In this document: positions 34,904-42,147 of the stretch, in pieces
How positions within the stretch are numbered: position 1 is the first letter of the stretch
How the letters are laid out: every line of letters starts with the position of its first letter
Assembly (NCBI RefSeq): GCF_001548395.1
Contig: NZ_AP017367.1
Coordinates: 3,509,001 to 3,573,000 of the forward strand
Source: Leptolyngbya sp. O-77
Lineage (GTDB): Bacteria; Cyanobacteriota; Cyanobacteriia; Elainellales; Elainellaceae
Length of the DNA stretch: 64,000 bases
Reading direction: 5' to 3'
Notes under the pieces: generated by a model
Seen by the model: the letters and a program-made list of their open reading frames with translations, nothing else
Database searches by the model: none
What the model was told of the DNA's origin: nothing
Program-made: the position numbers and the translations under genes

Positions 34904-34989
34904 GGCTTACGCAGTTGAAACGAGTCTGATAGATTCTGGATGACTTTCCGCAGGCGCAACCTATAAAAAATCATCCAACTGCGTAAGCC
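34904..34989. mobile_element. 86-bp MITE with 14-bp perfect terminal inverted repeats
   Basis: GGCTTACGCAGTTG (34904-34917) and CAACTGCGTAAGCC (34976-34989). No coding capacity. It lies between the VOC gene and the TetR gene, and could affect read-through between them. The GCTTACGCA end resembles ends of cyanobacterial IS-derived elements. Confidence 0.8.
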
Positions 34990-34997
34990 TTGATTGA

Positions 34998-35474
34998 CTA
35001 TGCTGACGGCAGCGGCGCAGCAAGGACGAGCTGCTCCCAGTTTTGAGGCGTTGAAAAGTTCTTATATTGCTCGGTCATTTCAGGCGTTAAAAGTTCTAGC
35101 AAAACTCTATTTTCAATCCAAAACTCAACCACCTGAAAAAACGGGCCCCGGCTCCCCAACAAAGTCTGCCACCCTTCGCGAATGGCAATTTGCTCAATTT
35201 GTTGCTGCTCAAGGGGCACCGACACGGCTGCATGGGTCGCCGTGAAGTGAGCAGGCACGCGATTGGCCCGTAGATCGGGCAGGTCGGGGCGGCCAGGAAC
35301 CAATTCACTGCCCAATGGATAAACCTCAATCGCCGTGCCATAGCTATCTCCGGCAAAAGCGATATAGCTATTGGGATACATCGGAAATGGGTAGGCATGG
35401 CCATTCCAAAGCTCTGCCAAAACTGCTGCAACTCGCTGGGGATTTTCGGCCGCGATCGACATGTGATGAATCAT
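34998..35474 (-). CDS. VOC (glyoxalase/bleomycin-resistance superfamily)-like protein
   Basis: 158 residues: MIHHMSIAAENPQRVAAVLAELWNG, then YIAFAGDSYGTAIEVYPLGSELVPG, THAAVSVPLEQQQIEQIAIREGW and VEFWIENRVLLELLTPEM. The alternating strands and His/Glu positions fit a single VOC subunit, which would need dimerisation to form a metal site. Substrate unknown. A perfect inverted-repeat operator lies 20 bp upstream of the start, and the TetR gene follows on the same strand, so it is likely the regulated enzyme of a small stress or detoxification unit. Confidence 0.72.
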   Translation of the reverse strand: MIHHMSIAAENPQRVAAVLAELWNGHAYPFPMYPNSYIAFAGDSYGTAIEVYPLGSELVPGRPDLPDLRANRVPAHFTATHAAVSVPLEQQQIEQIAIREGWQTLLGSRGPFFQVVEFWIENRVLLELLTPEMTEQYKNFSTPQNWEQLVLAAPLPSA

Positions 35475-35493
35475 AGGGGTTTCCTCGGTGGAT

Positions 35494-35520
35494 ATTCATG
35501 TCACTCATATTGACATGAAT
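35494..35520. promoter_or_regulatory. Candidate TetR operator upstream of the VOC gene
   Basis: Perfect 10-bp inverted repeat ATTCATGTCA / TGACATGAAT with 7-bp spacer CTCATAT, 20 bp upstream of the VOC start codon. It matches the half-sites and spacer length of the site overlapping the tetR start. Confidence 0.8.
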
Positions 35521-35786
35521 ACTCTAGCCATGACACTAAAGATTGCAGAATTTTTACAATGCGCCTTCTCAATCCATTCGGAACGCTTACGCTACATGGC
35601 TTAGCTCCCAAAGACCGCGTGTGGGATTGCTGCAAATACCCATGCGGTCTGCCATTACATCGATCGTTTGGGCGTTTGGGCTACAAGTCCATGCCGTGAG
35701 ATAGGGCTATGGCGCTTGCCAGGATTGCAACCCACAAAACCCGTGGAACTGTGTAGCCTGGAGGTACTCCTCACCGCCCTTGACCT

Positions 35787-36659
35787 ATGGCACACCTCAC
35801 CCAGCGCCGTCCCGAAAACGTGAGTGGCGATTTCTATGTGGATTCCACCTGCATCGACTGCGACACCTGTCGGTGGATGGCTCCCGAAACCTTTTGCGAA
35901 GCAGGCGAGCAGTCTGCGGTTTATCATCAGCCGACGACCGAAGCCGAGCGCTTACGGGCGATGCAGGCGCTGCTGTCTTGCCCCACCGCCTCTATCGGCA
36001 CAGTTCACAAGCCCCTGGACGTTCAACAAGTCCAGCGCAGTTTTCCGATTCCAATTACCGACACTGTTTCGCACTGCGGCTATCATGCTGAAAGCTCCTA
36101 CGGCGCAGCCAGCTATCTGATTCAGCGGGCAGCAGGTAATGTACTGGTCGATTCGCCCCGGTTTGCGCCGCCGCTGGTGAAGCGACTGGAAGAACTGGGC
36201 GGCGTTCGTTATTTGTATCTTACTCACCGCGATGACGTAGCAGATCATCAAAAGTTTCAGGCGCACTTTGGGTGCGATCGCCTTTTGCATGAAGACGACA
36301 TCACCCGCGCCACGCAGGATGTGGAGATTCAGCTATCCGGCAGCGACCCCGTTCAGCTTGCGCCCGATTTGCTGATCATTCCGGTTCCTGGACACACCAA
36401 AGGGCACACCGTTTTGCTGTATGACGACACGGTTTTGTTCACGGGCGATCACCTGGCCTGGTCTGCTGAGCTTGACCATTTGTATGCATTTCGCCGCGCC
36501 TGCTGGTATTCCTGGGCGGCGCTGTTGCAGTCGATGAAACGGTTGGCAAATTACTCGTTTGAGTGGGTGCTGCCAGGGCATGGCCGCCGCTATCAGGGCG
36601 ATCGCCAAACAATGGCAGACCAGATGCAAAAATGCATCCTCTGGATGGAAACTCAGTAG
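35787..36659 (+). CDS. Ferredoxin-domain/metallo-beta-lactamase-fold fusion hydrolase
   Basis: 290 residues. Residues ~15-75 form a single-cluster 4Fe-4S ferredoxin: CIDCDTCRWMAPETFCEAGEQSAVYHQP...LLSCPTASIG, with Cys-x2-Cys-x2-Cys and a distant Cys-Pro. The MBL-fold follows, with the metal region THRDDVADHQK (T-H-x-x-D-x-x-D-H), PVPGHTKGHTVLL and FTGDHLAW, ending in WVLPGHGRRY. It probably acts as an Fe-S dependent hydrolase or oxidoreductase in the cytoplasm; related fusions are found in cyanobacteria and plants, with no fixed substrate. Start ATG gives a complete ferredoxin module. Confidence 0.88.
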   Translation: MAHLTQRRPENVSGDFYVDSTCIDCDTCRWMAPETFCEAGEQSAVYHQPTTEAERLRAMQALLSCPTASIGTVHKPLDVQQVQRSFPIPITDTVSHCGYHAESSYGAASYLIQRAAGNVLVDSPRFAPPLVKRLEELGGVRYLYLTHRDDVADHQKFQAHFGCDRLLHEDDITRATQDVEIQLSGSDPVQLAPDLLIIPVPGHTKGHTVLLYDDTVLFTGDHLAWSAELDHLYAFRRACWYSWAALLQSMKRLANYSFEWVLPGHGRRYQGDRQTMADQMQKCILWMETQ

Positions 36660-36729
36660 CATAGAATTGCTCGGCACCCTGTCCCCGGTCTAACCGAGTT
36701 TATCCGTTGCTGCATCGGCCCATAGCCCT

Positions 36730-37710
36730 GTGAAAGAACTGCTCGACGAACTTTGGAACCAGTTGCGGCCGCCCCGGACGTTTTCCTGGCAAACGCTGGT
36801 GCTGCTGAGCTTGTTTTCGTGGGCGCTGTCTATCCTGGTCGAAACGCTCATTCTCAAGGATTTGCTGTCGCGGTTTGGCTGGCTCTTTCTGACGTTCGGC
36901 GTGGGCTGGGCGCTGTCGGGAAACAAGCTCAATATTCTGGGATTAGAAATTCAAACCGGGCCGTGGATTACCGGGGCGCTGGCTTGTGTGGTGCTATTTG
37001 CGGGGTGGGTGGGCGATCTGGGGCGGGTGGCGTGGGTGAGTTGGCCGATCTTTTCAGCAATTTCAGCGGCCGTGCCCTACTTTTTCCCCCGATTTACCTT
37101 CAGCATTCCCGACCCCAAGGTGCGACAAGACCTGATTTTGCGGGCGGTGCTGGCGGGCACGATGAGCTGTTGGATTCAATTTCATTTTGTGGTGCAAGAC
37201 TGGCTACGCGACTATCCCAGTTTGCTGTCGGATGATTTTCGCCGCAGCTCGTTTGTGGTGCGGCTGGATGAGGAGCAGCGCAACCCCGACCACAATATGC
37301 CACGGGTAGAACTGTTGATGAATCTGGCAGAGGGCTATATCAGGCGATCGCTCGAAGGGCTGCCCTGGAGCGATACCGAGCGCTGGCTGATTGCGCTCGA
37401 TCAGCAAGTTCCGCAACTGCAACAGCTCGTCTTTCGACAGGCAAACGAAGCGACCGCACGCCCCCTGCCCGAAGATGCTTTCTGGCGGTTTAGCGCAGTC
37501 GTGCCACCCGGCGAACCCGAATACACACTGCGGCTACGGATGCTGTGGACTGGCCCGACCAGCACCAACCTTCCTTATGTATATGAAAAAGCTTGCCTTA
37601 TTTCCCAAGTCACACAGCCACCGGGCGCGGGCGAAGTGGTGGCAGGTGCGTCCCTGACGCGGGTAGAATGCAACCCAATTCAGCGAATTTCGCTGACGCA
37701 ACCACCGTAA
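36730..37710 (+). CDS. FraD-like (DUF5357) membrane protein
   Basis: 326 residues, start GTG/ATG-like codon giving MKELLDELWNQLRPPRTFSWQTLVLLSLFSWAL. About five N-terminal membrane segments (residues ~20-165) are followed by a ~160-residue soluble domain (SLLSDDFRRSSFVVRLDEEQRN...QRISLTQPP). This layout and the family-like N-terminus fit FraD/DUF5357, a protein of septal cell-cell junctions in filamentous cyanobacteria. The next gene encodes a FraE-like domain, matching the fraC-fraD-fraE order known from Anabaena; no fraC is seen upstream. The assignment is moderately confident; the septal role is inferred from family and context. Confidence 0.65.
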   Translation: MKELLDELWNQLRPPRTFSWQTLVLLSLFSWALSILVETLILKDLLSRFGWLFLTFGVGWALSGNKLNILGLEIQTGPWITGALACVVLFAGWVGDLGRVAWVSWPIFSAISAAVPYFFPRFTFSIPDPKVRQDLILRAVLAGTMSCWIQFHFVVQDWLRDYPSLLSDDFRRSSFVVRLDEEQRNPDHNMPRVELLMNLAEGYIRRSLEGLPWSDTERWLIALDQQVPQLQQLVFRQANEATARPLPEDAFWRFSAVVPPGEPEYTLRLRMLWTGPTSTNLPYVYEKACLISQVTQPPGAGEVVAGASLTRVECNPIQRISLTQPP

Positions 37711-37818
37711 AATCAAAGCATGTAGCTTTAACCAGGAAGCTAGAGTCAAGCTGCTCAGAACATTTACGCTTGCAGGCCGCAGGCGGGTAGATCTGGTTTG
37801 CAAGGGAGAAGAGAAACG

Positions 37819-40230
37819 GTGAATCTCGGTCGCGTGTGGGTGATTGCCGTAAATGTGTTTCGTGAGGTGATTCGCGATCGCATTTTGTATCTGCTGGGAT
37901 TTTTTGCGATCGCGCTAGTGGCGATCGCCGCGCTGCTGCCAGAAGTCGCCGCAGGCACCGAGCAAAAGATTTTGCTGGATGTAGGGCTGGCGGCCATCAA
38001 CCTGACAGGGCTGGTGATTGCCATTTTCGTGGGCACTGGGCTGGTTAATAAAGAAATCGAGAAGCGCACGGTCTACGTGCTGATTTCCAAACCCGTCAGC
38101 AAGGCAGAATTTATTCTGGGCAAGCATTTGGGGCTGGCAGCCGTGCTGGCGGTGCTGGTGGCGGCGATGACGCTCATCTACGTGGCGGTGGTGAGCTTTT
38201 ATCGGCTGCCTTTTCCGCTGGGCAGCATTTTAATTACGGTGCTGTTTCAATTTTTGGAACTGTCGCTAATCGTTGCAGTGGCGATTTTGTTTGGCGTATT
38301 CACCAGTTCTTTGCTGGCGATCGCTCTTACGGTCGGCATTTACCTCATGGGTCACTTTAGCCGCGATCTGGTCAGCCTGGGCAGCCTCAGCGAAAACCCC
38401 GCCCTGAAACAAGTCACGCAAGGGCTGTATCTGTTGCTGCCTGATTTGGCTCGGCTCAACCTGAAAAATCAAGCGGTCTATGGATTGGCTGCCCTGCCGC
38501 CTGCCCCCGAACTCTGGGCTAACGCGGCTTACGGTGTGCTGTATACGGTGCTGCTGCTGGCGATCGCCACATTATTTCTGCTTACGGGCGTGGTGCTGCC
38601 GCTGGTGCCGATGATCCAGCGGAGCTTTCAGGATACTGAGGGCAACTGGGTAGGCTGGGCCAACTACGCTCGCTACCTGACCACGCCCTCGCTGCTGGTG
38701 TCATTCACAAATACAATCTCGGTGGCGATCGCCAGCACGCTCCTATCCGTCATTTTAGGATTCCTCTACGCCTACGCGCTGACGCGCACCGCCATGCGCG
38801 GCAAAGGGATCTTTCGCATTCTCGGTACTTTGCCGCTGTTTATTCCGCCGCTGGCCCATGCGATTGGGCTAATTTACCTGTTTGGTAATAAGGGCCTGTT
38901 TACGACTGGATTTTTTGGGCTGTTGCCGCCGTTTGATATCGGACTCTACGGCCCCGTTGGCATTACTCTGGGTGAGGCGCTCTACTGCTTTCCGCAGGCA
39001 GTCGTGATTCTGGCGACCGCCCTCAGCCTGACGGATGCCCGCCTTTATGAAGCCGCCGACGTGATGAGAACGCCGCCGCTGCGGACGTTTTTGACGGTAA
39101 CACTGCCCAGCGTCAAGTATGGGCTGATGAGCGCCATTTTTGTCTGTTTTACCCTGGCCTTCACCGACTTTGGTGTACCCAAGGTGGTGGGCGGCAACTT
39201 CAACGTGCTGGCCACTGACATCTACAAGCAGGTGATTGGCCAGCAAAATTTTTCGATGGGCGCAACTATCAGCGTTTTTCTGTTGCTGCCAACGGTTTTA
39301 GCGTTTATCCTCGATCGCATCGTGCAGCGCCGCCAGACAGCAATGGTCAGCGCCAAGTCGGTGCCCTACCAGCCCAAGCCCAAGCCCGCCCTCGATTGGC
39401 TGATGTTTGCGATTTGTGGGGCGATCGCCTGCTTTGTGCTGCTGGTATTTGCGGCAATCGTCCTGGCTTCGATCGTCAAGGTCTGGCCCTACAACTTTGA
39501 GCCAACGCTGCGGCACTACAACTTCAACGCAGTCGGAGGCGGGGGCTACGCTGCCTACTGGAACAGCATTCGCATGTCGCTCTATACGGCGATTTTTGGG
39601 ACTGCTGCTGTCTTTGCGATCGCCTACCTCGTCGAAAAGGGCAAAGGACTCAAGGGCTTGCGGCTGGCCAATTATTTCCTGGCAACCATTCCCTTGGCGC
39701 TGCCCGGACTGGTGCTGGGGCTGGCCTACGTATTCTTCTTCAACAATCCCACCTGGAATATTGGCGGGCTGGTGCTCAGAAACCCGCTGAACTGGCTCTA
39801 CGGCACGATGGCCATTTTGGTGCTGTGCAACATCATCCACTTTTTCACGGTTTGTTTTCTCACGGCCACCACTGCCCTCAAGCAGATTGATCCAGAGTTT
39901 GAGTCGGTATCTGCCTCGATGCGGGTGCCGTTTTACAAAACCTTTTGGCGCGTCACGCTGCCGCTCTGCGTTCCAGCCATTTTAGACATCGGCATTTACT
40001 TTTTTGTGAATGCGATGGTAACAATTTCTGCCATCGTTTTTCTCTATCCGCCAACGTTGCCGCTGGCGGCCGTGGCTATTGTCAACATGGATGATGCTGG
40101 AGACATTGCGCCCGCTGCGGCCATGTCTACCCTCATCGTGGTCACCAGTATCGGCGTGCGCCTGCTGTACTGGTTTTTGACACGCGGCCTGCAAACCCGA
40201 ACCCAAGCTTGGCGATCGCAGGCAAGATAA
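37819..40230 (+). CDS. Fusion of FraE-like ABC-2 permease and FbpB/PhnV-type two-module ABC permease
   Basis: 803 residues from GTG at 37819 (AAGGGAGAAG upstream). Residues 1-~250 (VNLGRVWVIAVNVFREVIRDRILYLLGFFAI) resemble FraE, an ABC-2 type permease with ~6 helices. At about 250-262 (AIATLFLLTGVVLPLVP) the sequence passes directly into a binding-protein-dependent permease with two BPD modules. Module one has EAADVMRTPPLRTFLTVTLPSVKYGL, module two SVSASMRVPFYKTFWRVTLPLCVP, as in iron or 2-aminoethylphosphonate uptake permeases. The last FraE helix seems merged with the first helix of the second permease. No ATPase or binding protein is adjacent. It could be a genuine fusion by deletion or an assembly chimera. 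Confidence 0.75.
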   Translation: MNLGRVWVIAVNVFREVIRDRILYLLGFFAIALVAIAALLPEVAAGTEQKILLDVGLAAINLTGLVIAIFVGTGLVNKEIEKRTVYVLISKPVSKAEFILGKHLGLAAVLAVLVAAMTLIYVAVVSFYRLPFPLGSILITVLFQFLELSLIVAVAILFGVFTSSLLAIALTVGIYLMGHFSRDLVSLGSLSENPALKQVTQGLYLLLPDLARLNLKNQAVYGLAALPPAPELWANAAYGVLYTVLLLAIATLFLLTGVVLPLVPMIQRSFQDTEGNWVGWANYARYLTTPSLLVSFTNTISVAIASTLLSVILGFLYAYALTRTAMRGKGIFRILGTLPLFIPPLAHAIGLIYLFGNKGLFTTGFFGLLPPFDIGLYGPVGITLGEALYCFPQAVVILATALSLTDARLYEAADVMRTPPLRTFLTVTLPSVKYGLMSAIFVCFTLAFTDFGVPKVVGGNFNVLATDIYKQVIGQQNFSMGATISVFLLLPTVLAFILDRIVQRRQTAMVSAKSVPYQPKPKPALDWLMFAICGAIACFVLLVFAAIVLASIVKVWPYNFEPTLRHYNFNAVGGGGYAAYWNSIRMSLYTAIFGTAAVFAIAYLVEKGKGLKGLRLANYFLATIPLALPGLVLGLAYVFFFNNPTWNIGGLVLRNPLNWLYGTMAILVLCNIIHFFTVCFLTATTALKQIDPEFESVSASMRVPFYKTFWRVTLPLCVPAILDIGIYFFVNAMVTISAIVFLYPPTLPLAAVAIVNMDDAGDIAPAAAMSTLIVVTSIGVRLLYWFLTRGLQTRTQAWRSQAR

Positions 40231-40277
40231 TTTTAGATAAGATGATTTCAGGCAAGATGATCTCAGGCGAGAGTAGG

Positions 40278-40814
40278 CTACAAATCTTGAGCCTCGTAGA
40301 CTTGCTGGCTAAATCGCTGAAAGTCTTCTTCACAGAGCCTTAGCGCCTCTACTGCCGGAGCATATCCAGCCGCCTCGAACAAGTCTCGCTCGCGGATCTT
40401 GGGCAGCCATGAGCGCAGCTTGCTTAGCTCTGCTTCATTTTCGTCGAGTTCAGCAAAGGTAAGATTCTTCTTTTGCCGCTCACGCTCTAGCTCTTGGTGA
40501 AAGTCGCGGCAGCGTCCCAGAAATTCCATATACTCGGCCGCTGCCTGCTGCTGAAATCGCTCAATCAGTCTTGAGTTTTGTTTATCTTCTTCAATTGTGA
40601 CGGTCAGCAGGTCTGCCTCCCCCCCACCGTTAATAATTTCCATTGTCAGTGCCTCTAGCTGTCTCTGCAAATTCTGACGCTGGGGCAGCACGCAAACCGA
40701 TTGCTGGAGATACAATCCCCCCCACCCTTTTAACTTTCGCCAGACGTAGACCCTCTGCGTGGACGGCTGAGAGGGAACCCGGTAGATCAGCAGATTCCAA
40801 GATTGACGAGACAT
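40278..40814 (-). CDS. ChrB N-terminal-domain protein (chromate resistance-related)
   Basis: 178 residues starting MSRQSWNLLIYRVPSQPSTQRVYVWRKLKGWGGLYLQQSVCVLP. This WxLL-[IV]-Y-[RK]-[VI]-P...R-V-x-[VI]-W-R-[KR]-L-[KR] block is the ChrB N-terminal domain, found in the regulator of chromate resistance. The C-terminal half is helical (FQQQAAAEYMEFLGRCRDFHQELERERQKK). The start at 40814 was chosen because sequence upstream in the same frame is antisense to the MFS gene. It is divergent from that MFS gene, with a long inverted repeat between them. A role as regulator or sensor of the MFS gene is inferred. Confidence 0.8.
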   Translation of the reverse strand: MSRQSWNLLIYRVPSQPSTQRVYVWRKLKGWGGLYLQQSVCVLPQRQNLQRQLEALTMEIINGGGEADLLTVTIEEDKQNSRLIERFQQQAAAEYMEFLGRCRDFHQELERERQKKNLTFAELDENEAELSKLRSWLPKIRERDLFEAAGYAPAVEALRLCEEDFQRFSQQVYEAQDL

Positions 40815-40825
40815 AGGCTTATTGT

Positions 40826-40879
40826 AACAGGTGTTGCATTTATCCTGGAGACGTGTCAAACTCTGATGCAACACTTGTT
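40826..40879. promoter_or_regulatory. Divergent inverted repeat between chrB-like and MFS genes
   Basis: AACAGGTGTTGCAT (40826-40839) and, inverted, AACAAGTGTTGCAT (complement of 40866-40879), 13 of 14 matching, 26 bp apart. It lies just upstream of the chrB-like start and ~90 bp from the MFS start, so it can serve both promoters. Confidence 0.7.
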
Positions 40880-40967
40880 GCTTAACCCGCTTGTTGCCTG
40901 ATGATGCTTTAGAAGCGGTTGCTCCCCTGGAAATTCTGGGAAGATTATTTACTACAAATTCTCTGGC

Positions 40968-42128
40968 ATGAAAAACTCTGCACTTTGGTTCGTGGTGTGT
41001 TTGGGGGTGGTGAGTCTGTGCGCGGATGCAACTTATGAAGGGGCGCGGAGCATTACGGGTGCGTATCTGGGTAGCCTGGGCGCAAGCGGCGCGGCGGTGG
41101 GTTGGGTGGCAGGGCTGGGCGAACTGATTGGCTACGGGTTTCGGCTGGTCATTGGCTATTTGAGCGATCGCACTCGACAATATTGGCGCATCACTACGCT
41201 GGGCTACTGCATCAACACGGCCGTCGTGCCGCTGCTGTCGCTGACCACCGCCTGGCCCGCCGCCGCCGGACTGATGATCGCCGAACGCACGGGCAAGGCC
41301 GTCCGCACGCCGCCGCGAGATGTGCTGCTGTCCCACGGCGCAATGCAGATCGGGCGGGGATTTGGCTTTGGGCTGCACGAGGCGATGGATCAAATTGGGG
41401 CTGTGGGCGGGCCGCTGATGGTGGCGGCGATGCTGACCTGGCAGTATGGCTATCGCGGCGGCTTTGCGATTCTGGTGATTCCGGCGGTGCTGGGGCTGCT
41501 GGTGCTGCTGACAACGCAGCGGATTTATCCGAATCCGAGAGACTTTGAGCCGCCGACTCCGGCGGATTTGCACACGGAGGGGCTGCCGCGCCGCTTTTGG
41601 ATTTATCTGGGGGCGATCGCCCTCGTCGCGGCGGGCTATGCCGACTTTCCGCTGATTGCCTTTCATCTGCAACGGACGGGTGTGGAATCTACCAGCCAGA
41701 TTCCGCTGCTGTATGCGCTGGCAATGGGGGTAGATGCGATCGCCGCGCTGCTGTTTGGGCGCTGGTTTGACCGGGTGGGGCTGGGCAGCCTGATGCTGGC
41801 GATCGCCCTGTCGCTGCTGTTCGCGCCGTTGGTCTTTTTGGGCAGCTTCCAGACGGCAATCTGGGGGATGGTGCTGTGGGGCATTGGCATGGGCGCACAG
41901 GAATCCATCATGAAGGCGGCGGTTGCGGGTATCGTCCCGCCCCAGCGACGCGGCTCGGCCTTCGGCATTTTCAACACGGGCTATGGGCTGGCGTGGTTTG
42001 CGGGCAGCGCCCTGATGGGCACGCTCTACGATTTTTCGCGGCCCGCCCTGGTGATTTTTTCGGTGCTGATCCAAGCCCTATCGCTGCTGGTTCTGTTTTT
42101 CGTCGCTAGGGGTGTGCATCCGTCCTGA
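40968..42128 (+). CDS. Major facilitator superfamily transporter
   Basis: 386 residues with ~12 predicted helices. The MFS signature is present between helices 2 and 3 (GYLSDRTRQYWRITTLGY, a G-x-x-x-D-R variant) and in the second half (GRWFDRVGLGSLMLA). A conserved motif ERTGKAVRTPPRDVLLSHGA identifies a bacterial MFS subgroup. The divergent chrB-like gene and the shared inverted repeat suggest a metal or oxyanion stress setting, but the substrate is unknown. It converges with pta, with a 19-bp gap. Confidence 0.85.
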   Translation: MKNSALWFVVCLGVVSLCADATYEGARSITGAYLGSLGASGAAVGWVAGLGELIGYGFRLVIGYLSDRTRQYWRITTLGYCINTAVVPLLSLTTAWPAAAGLMIAERTGKAVRTPPRDVLLSHGAMQIGRGFGFGLHEAMDQIGAVGGPLMVAAMLTWQYGYRGGFAILVIPAVLGLLVLLTTQRIYPNPRDFEPPTPADLHTEGLPRRFWIYLGAIALVAAGYADFPLIAFHLQRTGVESTSQIPLLYALAMGVDAIAALLFGRWFDRVGLGSLMLAIALSLLFAPLVFLGSFQTAIWGMVLWGIGMGAQESIMKAAVAGIVPPQRRGSAFGIFNTGYGLAWFAGSALMGTLYDFSRPALVIFSVLIQALSLLVLFFVARGVHPS

Positions 42129-42147
42129 CGCTGCCACCGTACTGGGT

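Noticed and set aside
40815..42074. Long minus-strand open frame opposite the MFS gene, continuous with the ChrB-domain gene
   Set aside because: Its sequence is Arg/His/Gln-rich, typical of the shadow of a GC-rich gene; the ChrB domain starts cleanly at 40814.
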